The notes below the pieces were generated by a model. That model searched no databases. It had not been told where the DNA came from and worked only from the letters and a program-made list of their open reading frames with translations. Shown here piece by piece: positions 54,794-63,053 of a DNA stretch of 64,000 nucleotides. Both the position numbers and the translations under genes were made by a program. How positions within the stretch are numbered: the stretch's first letter is position 1; each line of letters begins with the position of its first letter. This DNA is from Sorangium aterium (GTDB lineage Bacteria; Myxococcota_A; Polyangia; Polyangiales; Polyangiaceae): positions 434,001 through 498,000 of the forward strand of contig NZ_JAQNDK010000004.1 of assembly GCF_028368935.1 (NCBI RefSeq), in the 5' to 3' direction.

Positions 54794-55960
54794 TCATAGG
54801 TTCAGTTCGAGACCGATCCCGAATGCCGCACCGAGCGCGGGAGCGCTCCAGATTGCGCGTTCTGATTTGGCGATGCCTCCACGACGGAGGAGTGACGCGT
54901 CGATCGTGCGCTGAACCGCCTCGGCAGTTCCGTACCCAGAGAGGCCCTCTGACAGCGGCCACCTGACGCCGGCTCGCAGGCCAATTCCGGCACGAAGATT
55001 CAGCAGCATTCTCGCGATCCTTGGAGCTTCGGGCACGACACGGAGCACGCCGAGCTCTCCGACCCCGCACGCGAAGAGAAACTGCCGGTGAAGGCACAGG
55101 GCAGCGCTCGCGGTGAGCGCCGATGTCGCCACACGCACGTCGTCCACGTTGGTCGACAGCGATGAGAGCCCGCGGGCTTCCAGCGCGACCGACCATGCCG
55201 GCCAGCGTCCCGTGACCGCCAACGTCGGCCCAACCGCAACGCCGGGCGTCAGCCCCAGCGCCATCGTGGCGCCGGCGCCAACGCTCCACCGGAAGCGCTC
55301 CGCCGCAGCTTGCCCCGCACTGATCGAGGGCGGCGCCTGCACGGATCGCAGCTCGCGCGCCGGCGCCGCCTTGCCCGGCCGGCGGGCGGGTGGCGCCTCG
55401 CTCGGCGGCAGCGCCGGCTGCCCCGCGCACGGGCGCTCGGGGGAGCATGGCGCCTCGGCCGGCGTCGCGGGCTCTTCCTGCGGGGCCGGCGCTGCCTGCG
55501 GCGGCGGGCGCTCGCCCGGGTCGTCGAGCTGCACGGCGATGGACAGGGCTACCATCGAAACCAGCGTCTTGCAGTCGCCGCGGGTCCTGTAGCCGTCGGT
55601 CCAGCGCAACCTGCCGCGGCGATCGCGAAGGTACATCGATGCAATGAGCTCGCCCTGCTCTTGTTCTATCGACGCCGCCATCGCGAGCGGAGCCTCCGCG
55701 TCGAAGGGGTCGAAGCTCATGCGCCGGGCGATCTCCGCGCGCAGGAACTGCTCGTCGGGGCAGCGCTCGGCGCCTGGGCCGAGCGTGAGCTCGAGCCGCA
55801 CGCGGGCCCGGCGCGGTCCGGGATCGGCCCGGGCCGGCGTGGCCGCGAGCTGCGCGATGGCGACCGCGACCAGCGAGGCGAGCGTTGCGCGCCATGCCTG
55901 CTTTCCCCGTCGCCGGCCGTGCGACGGGGGGCGCGCGCGTCGCGGCGGCTCTGCGCTCAC
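54794..55960 (-). CDS. Secreted protein coupled to sigma factor gene, probable outer-membrane beta-barrel
   Basis: 388 residues. A signal peptide ends near TPARADPG. The N-terminal part (residues 45-150) resembles the small periplasmic domain found with sigma-linked myxobacterial proteins (RCPDEQFLRAEIARRMSFDPF, GRLRWTDGYRTRGDCKTLVSMVALSIAVQLD). After a Pro/Ala linker the C-terminus alternates Gly and hydrophobic residues (GAGATMALGLTPGVAVGPTLAVTGRW ... GAAFGIGLELNL), ending like an outer-membrane barrel. Its ATG overlaps the sigma gene stop (ATGA), so the two are expressed together. It may sense or respond to envelope stress. Confidence 0.7.
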   Translation of the reverse strand: MSAEPPRRARPPSHGRRRGKQAWRATLASLVAVAIAQLAATPARADPGPRRARVRLELTLGPGAERCPDEQFLRAEIARRMSFDPFDAEAPLAMAASIEQEQGELIASMYLRDRRGRLRWTDGYRTRGDCKTLVSMVALSIAVQLDDPGERPPPQAAPAPQEEPATPAEAPCSPERPCAGQPALPPSEAPPARRPGKAAPARELRSVQAPPSISAGQAAAERFRWSVGAGATMALGLTPGVAVGPTLAVTGRWPAWSVALEARGLSSLSTNVDDVRVATSALTASAALCLHRQFLFACGVGELGVLRVVPEAPRIARMLLNLRAGIGLRAGVRWPLSEGLSGYGTAEAVQRTIDASLLRRGGIAKSERAIWSAPALGAAFGIGLELNL

Positions 55961-57441
55961 GGCCGATCGTGCCCGGTCGTGCCGCCGGTCGTGGTGACCG
56001 GCAGCGCTCCTGCGCTCGACCGCAGCCGCTCGCGAAGCAACGTCAGCCGGCCGTGAGGAAACCGCTGAGCATGCGCATTGATGTGCTCCAGGGCGGCGGC
56101 GCGCTCGCCGTGCAACAGCGCCTGCCTGGCCGCATCAAGCAGCGCGAGCTCCTCGTCGAGCCGATCCTGGCTCTGGTCTGGGGGCGCCGGGGCGTGCCTC
56201 GATCCGGCCGGCTTGCGCTGGCCTGGCCCATCGGTCGTCCGTGCCGCGGGCGCTCGGGGGCTCTGGGTGTCTCGGGGGCTCTGGGTGTCTCGGGGGCTCT
56301 GGGCGTCGGCGGAGCGCGTTGCGTCGTCGGGGCGCGGCGCTTCACCGACAACGCCCCGGGGTCGCGGCTCCGGCGTCGGGGCCGGATGTGTGCTCCGCGC
56401 GACGACGAACGGTATCGCGGTCGGGCCGAGGTGGCGCGCCCAGTGCACCGGCGCTCGAGCGAGCCAGGCGGCCAGAAGCACGCCGCCGGCGACGCCTGCC
56501 GCACCCCACCCGAGCGCCGGTCGAAGGCCTCGGGCGACCGGGCGCGCGAGGCGCACGAAGCGTGCTCGCCACCGTGTCCCATCGACCCGCGCTCCGGCGC
56601 TCGGCGCGGCCGGGTCGCTCGCAGGCAGGATCGTCTCGCGGAGCGAACGCAACGAGGTCGCGGAGAACAGCGGGAGCACGAGGACGCTGGACCGGAGCGC
56701 CCGCCTCTCTTCGGGGCGCAGCCGCTTTTCGGCGGCGCGGTAGTCCCGGCGCGCGAGGCGCAGCCGGCTCGCGGCGGTGTGCTCGTTGAGCGAAAGGGCG
56801 CGCGCGATCTCGCGCATCGGGACGTCGTATGCGTCGGCCAGGACGAGAACGGCGCGGCGCTCGGGCGCGAGCTCCGACAGGAGGCGGATCGCGAGCGCGA
56901 GCCGCTCCTGCACGGCGATGTGATGCTCGCTGCTCGCCGCGATGTCTGCCTGCTGGAAGCAGGCGGCGTCCGCGAGCCCCACCGGCACCTCGCGGCGCCG
57001 GTAGGCGCGCTCCAGGTGATGGCGGACCTGCCGCCAGGCGATCCCGAAGAGCCACGACGCCTCCGCCCTCCAGTGCTCGCCGAGGCGCTCCGGTCGAGCT
57101 GGATCGGGCATGCCCGTGGGTGTGCTGCGCGGGCGAGGCGGCGTATCACCCGGCGCGCTGTCTGCGGCGACGGCGGCGGCCAGCGCGGGCGCTGCGGCGG
57201 ATCCCGGGGCGTCTGGCGAGTCCACCAGGGCCGCGGCGCGCGCGCTGCTGGACCGCATCGGGTCGTACCGGGGGAAGCTGCGGTAGGCGCCCAGCAGGAC
57301 GTCCTGACACAGGTCGTCGAGGTCGTCCTCGGCGACGCCGAGGAACCGGAGCATGCCAGGGAGGACGTGAACGGCGGTTGTGTGCATGGATGTCCAGGCG
57401 CCGTGCTGGACAGGGGCGGCCGGAGGACGAGAAAGGCTCAT
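55957..57441 (-). CDS. RNA polymerase sigma factor fused to a transmembrane/TPR-like tail
   Basis: 494 residues. Region 2 begins DDLDDLCQDVLLGAYRSFPRYDP and resumes, after a 55-residue Ala/Pro-rich insert, with EASWLFGIAWRQVRHHLERAY. Region 4 is APERRAVLVLADAYDVPMREIARALSLNEHTAASRLRLAR. Residues about 325-345 (GWGAAGVAGGVLLAAWLA) form a membrane segment. The last 80 residues contain a TPR-like repeat (LLDAARQALLHGERAAALEHINAHAQRFPHGRL). Thus a sigma factor and what is usually a separate membrane regulator are one chain, which would hold the sigma domain at the membrane until release. The downstream gene overlaps as ATGA. Confidence 0.8.
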   Translation of the reverse strand: MSLSRPPAAPVQHGAWTSMHTTAVHVLPGMLRFLGVAEDDLDDLCQDVLLGAYRSFPRYDPMRSSSARAAALVDSPDAPGSAAAPALAAAVAADSAPGDTPPRPRSTPTGMPDPARPERLGEHWRAEASWLFGIAWRQVRHHLERAYRRREVPVGLADAACFQQADIAASSEHHIAVQERLALAIRLLSELAPERRAVLVLADAYDVPMREIARALSLNEHTAASRLRLARRDYRAAEKRLRPEERRALRSSVLVLPLFSATSLRSLRETILPASDPAAPSAGARVDGTRWRARFVRLARPVARGLRPALGWGAAGVAGGVLLAAWLARAPVHWARHLGPTAIPFVVARSTHPAPTPEPRPRGVVGEAPRPDDATRSADAQSPRDTQSPRDTQSPRAPAARTTDGPGQRKPAGSRHAPAPPDQSQDRLDEELALLDAARQALLHGERAAALEHINAHAQRFPHGRLTLLRERLRSSAGALPVTTTGGTTGHDRP

Positions 57442-57625
57442 GCTCAGAATTACGGGGCGTTTCCCGCGGCCGTCACAGAATCGGACCGGGCCGAGGCCCC
57501 CTCCGACCCGATGCGGCCCCCCTCCGACCCGGTGCGATGCCAGCTCGGACGAGGGGCGACCCCCTCGACCACGGGGATGCCCGATGGGAGGGGGGCAGGT
57601 CCTCCAGCAGACCGAGGCCTCCAGC
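57333..57625. repeat. Duplicated segment: sigma gene 5' end and upstream region, copy 1
   Basis: This stretch covers the first 36 codons of the sigma gene (57441 downward) and about 180 bases upstream. It matches 62482-62770 in the same orientation with scattered mismatches and small gaps. The remaining upstream sequence to 57828 holds no gene that I can support. Confidence 0.85.
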
Positions 57626-57828
57626 TGCCGTTCGCCGCGTGGCGAACCTGCCCGACCCTCCGATCTGCCGGGAGTTCGATGTCGGCGCCCTGCGCCCAGA
57701 GTGTCGTGATGTCACGATAGCGCGTGCGTGTGGTGGTTCCCCGTGAAGGTGACGGCGGTGGGGTGACGATGCCGTAGAAGGGGTGCTGGCCAACGGGCCG
57801 ACATGCATGGATACCGGACCCGACTCGA

Positions 57829-58722
57829 TCACCGACGCCGGGCAGTATCCGCAACGGCCCACGACGCTCGTAGCAGCTGGAGAGCCGACCGCGGACGGCT
57901 CGTCGGAGCGCACCGCGAGAGGATGATCTTCCAGCCGTTCCGTGCGCTCGCCGCCTCCGCGACGATGTCTGCGACCTCGCTCGGGTCCACCCGCTCTTCA
58001 GAGAGCCGCGCCGTCGCACCGTACTCCGCGGCGAGCGCACGGCGCTCGGCCGGGCCCTTGGCGCGCGAGAGGATGCACGCGTAGGCCTCGCACGAGTACG
58101 CGAACGTCTCTCGCTTGCGGTACTCGATGTCGAGGAGCCACTCCTTCGTCCGCGTCTCGCGAAGACCGACGGTCGCGCGCTTGCAGTTGTGGAAGATGTG
58201 GGCCGCCTCGTGAACGATGAAGTCGGCGAACGGATCGTCGTCCGCGAAGTACTCGACCGAGACATAGCAGGTCGTCCCCTCGCTCAAGCCAACGAGGCGC
58301 GGCGCGTCCTCGCCGAGCAGATCCACACCGAGGCTCGCGAGGTACAGGTTGGCGAGCGTCCACGCCGAGCTGTCGTATCCATGCTTCAGCAAGAGCGGCT
58401 CGATGTTCGCGCTCGTGACGAACACGACCGACGTCCCGAGCGTCGCGAGCACCGCGTCCTGCTCGACCCGCGGGAACAGCCCCCGCACCATCGGCTCGAC
58501 CTTGCCGCGCGTGATGGCGACGGTGTCGGCGTGCGGCAGGGATTCGTGCGCGAGTCCTTCGGCTCGCCGCCGCACCTCGCGAACGAGCGCGCCTCGGAGC
58601 TCCTCGTGAGCGCGGTTCGCACGCTCCATGAACTCGCCGGGCCACGCCGCGTGGTGTGGGTCGGTCTCGCCGGTGCGGAGGTACCGCTCGACCTCGTCGG
58701 CGGCGCTGGGCACGTTGCTCAC
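57829..58722 (-). CDS. HExxH-motif protein, putative zinc metallopeptidase-like
   Basis: 297 residues from ATG 58722 (MSNVPSAADEVERYLRTGE). The central stretch FADFIVHEAAHIFHNCKRATVG contains HEAAH, the HExxH zinc-binding signature, followed by an acidic helix (KEWLLDIEYRKRETFAYSCEAYACILSRA) in which a Glu could be the third ligand. No signal peptide is visible, so it is probably cytoplasmic. Overall the family is not one I recognise. It lies between the two copies of the sigma 5' duplication, next to the divergent ABC exporter operon. Confidence 0.7.
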   Translation of the reverse strand: MSNVPSAADEVERYLRTGETDPHHAAWPGEFMERANRAHEELRGALVREVRRRAEGLAHESLPHADTVAITRGKVEPMVRGLFPRVEQDAVLATLGTSVVFVTSANIEPLLLKHGYDSSAWTLANLYLASLGVDLLGEDAPRLVGLSEGTTCYVSVEYFADDDPFADFIVHEAAHIFHNCKRATVGLRETRTKEWLLDIEYRKRETFAYSCEAYACILSRAKGPAERRALAAEYGATARLSEERVDPSEVADIVAEAASARNGWKIILSRCAPTSRPRSALQLLRASWAVADTARRR

Positions 58723-59095
58723 TGGCGCACTCTACTCGGGCAGCACTTCCGGTTTGGCAGCAATCGACGCGGACGGTGCGCGCCGGGTGGCCGCTTTTGC
58801 GGCAAGGAGGCTATTCGTGTTGGTGAGCTCGTACTTGCGCGGAAAGGCGGTGAAGAAAATCGGTGAAGTCGGCCCAGCGCGCAGTCAGCATCCGGGAGTG
58901 CTCGCGCGGGTCAAGGGTGCGCTCGCGACGCGAGCCGGCTGCGCCGCCCTTGACCCACGCTCCGCCCTCCCGGGCCGGAACCTCGAGCGATGGGCAAGCG
59001 GGCCTCCGGCGGGGGCTCCGTCTTTTCTCCTGCGCCAACGTTCCGCATGACGGGCCTCACAGGCCGCGTCGGTTTGGTGGTAAACGGTTCGGCAA
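58723..59095. other. Divergent intergenic region before the exporter operon
   Basis: It must hold the promoters of the HExxH gene (minus) and the exporter operon (plus). I see no strong hexamers, RNA gene or repeat. Confidence 0.4.
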
Positions 59096-60304
59096 ATGAG
59101 GACGCTCTTACGGCGCCCTGGGCTCTGGCTCCTGATCGCGTTGCTCGCGGCCTCCACGATCGTGGTGGCGGTGCGCGCGCGTGGACCCAAGGTGAAGGTC
59201 GCCGTGGCCGCTCGAAAGGAGCTCGAGCAGCGCGTCGTCGCGAGCGGACGGGTGAGGGTGCCGACGCGCGTTCAGGTCGCGGCGCAGGTCCCGGGCCTCG
59301 TCGTCGCGGTCGGCGCGATCGAGGGGCAACGCGTGAAGGCGGGCGATCTCCTCGTGCAGATCGACGACGCCGAGGCGCGCGCGGCGGTGTCGCAGGCGAA
59401 GGCCGCCGTCGACCAGGCGAGCGCGCGCGTCGAGCAGCTCCGCCGCGTCGGCGCGATCGTCGCGACGGAGGCGCTCCGTCAAGCGGAGACGAACCTCGAG
59501 CGTGCCGAGGTCGAGCTCGCGCGGGTGCGAGAGCTCTCGGCGTCGGGCGCGGTCGCTCAAGCCGAGCTCGACAACGCCCAGCACAGCGTCGAGCTCGCGC
59601 GCGCGCAAAAGGTCGCGGCGGAGGCGCAACGTATCGCGTCGACGCCGATGGGCGCGGACTCCCGCGTCGCGCTGACCGCGCTCCTCCAGGCGCAGGCGCA
59701 GCACGTCGGCGCGACCGTTCGCCTCGCGCAGACGCGGATCGTGGCGCATCAGGACGGCGTCGTGCTCACGCGCTCCGTGGAGCCCGGCGACGTCGTGCAG
59801 CCGGCGCGAACGTTGATGGTGCTCGCCGCGGACGGGAGCCCGCAGCTCGTCTTCCAGCCCGATGAGCGGAACCTCGCGTGGATCGCGCTGGGGCAGAAGG
59901 CGCGCGCTTCCGCGGACGCATATCCGCAACAGCTGTTCGACGCCGAGGTGAGCTATATCGCGCCTTCCATCGATCCGCAGAGAGGCAGTGTCGAGGTGCG
60001 CCTCGCGGTGCCGAGCGCGCCAGCCTTTCTCTTGCCCGACATGACCGTATCCATCGATCTCTCGGTCGCTCGGCGCGAGAGTGCGCTCGTCGTTCCGAGC
60101 GACGCCGTGCGCGACGCGGCGACGTCGGCGCCTTGGCTGTTCGCCGTCGAGGGCGATCGCCTCGTGCGCAAGGACGTGAAGCTGGGCATCCGCGGAGAGG
60201 GCGCCGTCGAGGTCGTCGAGGGCCTCGGCGAGGGGAGCGTCGTTGTGTTGCCCGACGGACGGGTCCATGCGCCGGGCCAGCGCGTGCGCACGGAGCTCGA
60301 TTGA
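59096..60304 (+). CDS. HlyD/MacA-type periplasmic adaptor of an ABC exporter
   Basis: 402 residues. One N-terminal membrane anchor (LLRRPGLWLLIALLAASTIVVAV) is followed by a lipoyl half-motif (VAAQVPGLVVAVGAIEGQRVKAGDLLVQID), a long coiled-coil hairpin (about 100-200), the second lipoyl half (IVAHQDGVVLTRSVEPGDVV) and a beta-barrel plus membrane-proximal domain. Such proteins connect an inner-membrane ABC transporter with an outer-membrane channel. The permease gene starts two bases after its stop and the ATPase gene follows, so the three form one export system of the MacAB/LolCDE-related type. No outer-membrane factor gene is next to them. Confidence 0.87.
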   Translation: MRTLLRRPGLWLLIALLAASTIVVAVRARGPKVKVAVAARKELEQRVVASGRVRVPTRVQVAAQVPGLVVAVGAIEGQRVKAGDLLVQIDDAEARAAVSQAKAAVDQASARVEQLRRVGAIVATEALRQAETNLERAEVELARVRELSASGAVAQAELDNAQHSVELARAQKVAAEAQRIASTPMGADSRVALTALLQAQAQHVGATVRLAQTRIVAHQDGVVLTRSVEPGDVVQPARTLMVLAADGSPQLVFQPDERNLAWIALGQKARASADAYPQQLFDAEVSYIAPSIDPQRGSVEVRLAVPSAPAFLLPDMTVSIDLSVARRESALVVPSDAVRDAATSAPWLFAVEGDRLVRKDVKLGIRGEGAVEVVEGLGEGSVVVLPDGRVHAPGQRVRTELD

Positions 60305-60305
60305 G

Positions 60306-61526
60306 ATGCCGTTCGAATGGTTCGTGGCGCTCCGTTACCTGCGCGACGCGAAGGGGCAGACCGCGCTGATCCTCGCGGCGGTGTCGGTGGGCGTGAGCGT
60401 CATTGTCTTCCTCTCCGCGCTGATCAACGGCCTTCAGGTGTCGCTCATCGACAAGACGCTCGGCTCGCAGCCGCACATCACGTTGCAGGTGCAGCGCGAA
60501 GCGGCGCGCCCGCTCGTCGACCCCTCGAACGATCTCGCCGTCGCGCGCTCCGTGCAGCCCGCGCCGCAGCGCCTTCGCTCCATCGACCAGTGGCCGCTCG
60601 TCATGGCCGACGCGGAGCGCACCGCCGGCGTCGTCGCCGCGTCGGCGGCGATCGTGGGCGCCGGCTTTGCCGTCCGCGCCGAGGCGAAGAACGCCATCGT
60701 CGTGCGCGGCGTCGATCCGGAGCGCTTCCTCGCGATCATCGACGTCCGGAAGCGCATGCGCGCGGGCCGGTTCGACGTCGCCGGGGGCGACGCGGTCATC
60801 GGTGTCGTGCTCGCGAACGAGCTCGGCGTCGGGGTCGGCGACAAGATCCGGATCACGACCACCGAAGGGATCGACGATGTCGTCGCGATCACGGGCGTCT
60901 TCTCGCTCGGCAACGAGGCGGTCGACAAGACCTGGGTGATCACGTCGCTCCGCAGGGCGCAGACGCTCTATGCGCTCCCCGGCGGCGCGACCTCGATCGA
61001 GCTCAAGGTCGCCGACGTGTTCGCCGCCGAGGCCGTCGCGGGCGAGCTGCGCGGGAGGACGGGGCTGAAGGCGGACAGCTGGATGAAGATCAACGCCGAG
61101 CTGCTCACCGGCCTCTCGGCGCAAAGCAGCTCGAAGAGCATGATCCAGTTCTTCGTCGTCCTCGCGGTCGCGCTGGGAATCGCGAGTGTGCTCATCGTGT
61201 CGGTCGTCCAGAAGTCGCGCGAGATAGGCATCCTCCGCGCGGTCGGCACGCCGCGGGGCCGCGTCCTGCGCATCTTCCTGATCCAGGGCGCGGTCCTCGG
61301 GCTCCTCGGGTCGTTCGTCGGATCGGCGCTCGGGGCGCTCCTGTCGAAGCTCTTCGAGGGCCTCGTGCGCGGGCCCGACGGCGCCCCGAAGTTTCCCGTG
61401 CAGCTCGATCTCGAGCTCTTCGTGCTCGCGACCGCCCTCGCGGTCGGCGTGGGGCTCCTCGCCGCCGTGCTCCCCGCCCGGCGCGCCTCGAGGCTCGATC
61501 CGGCGTTGGCGATCCGCAATGGCTGA
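60306..61526 (+). CDS. ABC transporter permease, FtsX/MacB-like domain
   Basis: 406 residues from ATG 60306. The first helix (about 20-42, [22 protein letters not shown]) is followed by a large periplasmic domain (about 45-270) containing [10 protein letters not shown] and [15 protein letters not shown], then three helices with the FtsX-type pattern [26 protein letters not shown] and the ending [17 protein letters not shown]. This is a mechanotransmission-type exporter subunit, as in MacB and LolC/E. The ATPase gene starts inside its last codons (ATGGCTGA). Confidence 0.9.
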   Translation: MPFEWFVALRYLRDAKGQTALILAAVSVGVSVIVFLSALINGLQVSLIDKTLGSQPHITLQVQREAARPLVDPSNDLAVARSVQPAPQRLRSIDQWPLVMADAERTAGVVAASAAIVGAGFAVRAEAKNAIVVRGVDPERFLAIIDVRKRMRAGRFDVAGGDAVIGVVLANELGVGVGDKIRITTTEGIDDVVAITGVFSLGNEAVDKTWVITSLRRAQTLYALPGGATSIELKVADVFAAEAVAGELRGRTGLKADSWMKINAELLTGLSAQSSSKSMIQFFVVLAVALGIASVLIVSVVQKSREIGILRAVGTPRGRVLRIFLIQGAVLGLLGSFVGSALGALLSKLFEGLVRGPDGAPKFPVQLDLELFVLATALAVGVGLLAAVLPARRASRLDPALAIRNG

Positions 61527-62205
61527 TCCGCTGCTCGTCGTCGAAGGCGTGGTGAAGGAATACGGCCAGGCCGTCGTCTCGCGCGCGCTCGACGGAGTCG
61601 ATCTCCGGCTCGAGAGGGGCGAGTTCGCCGCGCTGATCGGTCCGTCCGGCTCCGGCAAGAGCACTCTGCTCAACATCATCGGCCTGCTCGACCGGCCGAC
61701 GCGCGGGCGCGTGGTGGTCGACGGCAAGGACACGACGGGGCTCGACGAGGCGAGCCTCACCCGGCTTCGCGCGCGGACGCTCGGCTTCGTGTTCCAGTTC
61801 CATCACCTCTTGCCGATGTTCACCGCGCTCGAGAACGTGATGCTGCCCGCCTGGGGCGACGAGGGATTCCCTTCGTCGACCATGAAGGCGCGCGCGGCCG
61901 AGCTGCTTAGAGCGGTGGGGCTCGCCGATCGGATGAACTTCAGGGCGACCGCCCTCTCGGGCGGCCAGCAGCAACGCGTGGCCATCGCGCGCGCGCTGTC
62001 GCGCCGACCGCCGCTCGTCCTCGCCGACGAGCCGACAGGGAACCTCGACACCGAGTCGTCGGCCGAGGTCTTCGCGTTGATGCGCCGCTTCAACCGCGAG
62101 CTCGGCACGACGTTCCTCGTCGTCACGCACGATCCGCGCATCGCGGAGCAGTGCGAACGCGTGATCGAGATCGTCGACGGGCGCATCGCCAGCGACCGCG
62201 TATGA
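61519..62205 (+). CDS. ABC transporter ATP-binding protein (LolD/MacB family)
   Basis: 228 residues. Walker [10 protein letters not shown] (41-49), the Q-loop region [10 protein letters not shown], signature [15 protein letters not shown] and Walker [13 protein letters not shown] are all intact. It powers the permease encoded directly upstream. The family (LolD/MacB ATPase) handles lipoproteins, peptides or drugs. The last 129 codons and the following 160 bases are duplicated at 34835-35385, where only the fragment remains. Confidence 0.92.
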   Translation: MADPLLVVEGVVKEYGQAVVSRALDGVDLRLERGEFAALIGPSGSGKSTLLNIIGLLDRPTRGRVVVDGKDTTGLDEASLTRLRARTLGFVFQFHHLLPMFTALENVMLPAWGDEGFPSSTMKARAAELLRAVGLADRMNFRATALSGGQQQRVAIARALSRRPPLVLADEPTGNLDTESSAEVFALMRRFNRELGTTFLVVTHDPRIAEQCERVIEIVDGRIASDRV

Positions 62206-62368
62206 GGGGCATTCAGGCGTCGCAAGGAGACGCGGCCCGGCGCCTCGCGAGCCGCTCCTCGAGCTCGAGGACGAGACGCCGCCGAGGTCTCGTTTCCACG
62301 TGCGTTCGGCGCTCGGCCAGCACGATGCGCGCGTGAACAGTGTCCGCGTAGAGAGCGCCGCGGGCCTG
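61816..62368. repeat. Parent copy of the ATPase-tail duplication
   Basis: About 550 bases, from codon 100 of the ATPase gene to about 160 bases past its stop, recur at 34835-35385 in the same orientation with scattered mismatches. Confidence 0.85.
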
Positions 62369-62481
62369 CGTCGCTCACTCGTCTGCGCGCTTCCAGTCCG
62401 CTCCCGATGCGGCCGCTCGGCACCGCGCCGTCGAGCGTGTCCGCAACCAGCGTCAGCTTCTTGAGGTCGAGTCGTATCGGT

Positions 62482-62770
62482 GACGCCGAGGAACCGGAGC
62501 ATGCCCGGGAGGACGTGAACGGCGGGTGCGTGCATGGATGTCCAGGCGCCGTGCTGGACCGGGGCGGCCGGAGGACGAGAAGGGCTCATGCTCAGAATTA
62601 CGGGGCGTTTCCCGCGGCCGTCACAGAATCGGACCGGGACGAGGCCCCCTCCGACCCGATGCGGCCCCCTTCGACCCGATGCGATCCCATCCAGCTCGGA
62701 CGAGGGGGGCGGCCCTCGTCGACCGGGTGGAACGCCCGAGGGGAGGGGAGCAGGTACTCCAGCAGACCTG
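62482..62770. repeat. Duplicated segment: sigma gene 5' end, copy 2 (non-coding here)
   Basis: Matches 57333-57625. The minus strand repeats the first 36 codons of the sigma gene ([20 protein letters not shown] and the following [10 protein letters not shown]) from 62589 downward, after which similarity ends and unrelated sequence follows. It is thus a start without a gene. The rest of the gap 62206-63053 holds the ATPase-tail flank, this copy, and a short perfect inverted repeat GAAACC/GGTTTC near 62812-62827. Confidence 0.85.
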
Positions 62771-63053
62771 GTACTGCGTCGCCTGAAACACCGAACGGGT
62801 TAAAACCCCGCGAAACCGCCCGGTTTCATGGCCCACCGCGCCCCAGGGCCCCCGGTGCGTCGATCGACAGGCATGCTGCTGCTGTGCACGCCGGCTCGTA
62901 AATTGGCGGATTTGTTGGGACTTCGGCCCGTTTGGCGCACTGGTTCACCGTCAACGCCGGGCGCATTATAGTGCCGCACGTGGCCCGGCAGCCAACGAGC
63001 GAGCAGGGCCGACCCTCCTCTTCCAGAAGCTCAAGCTCTTCCAGGAGTAAAAG

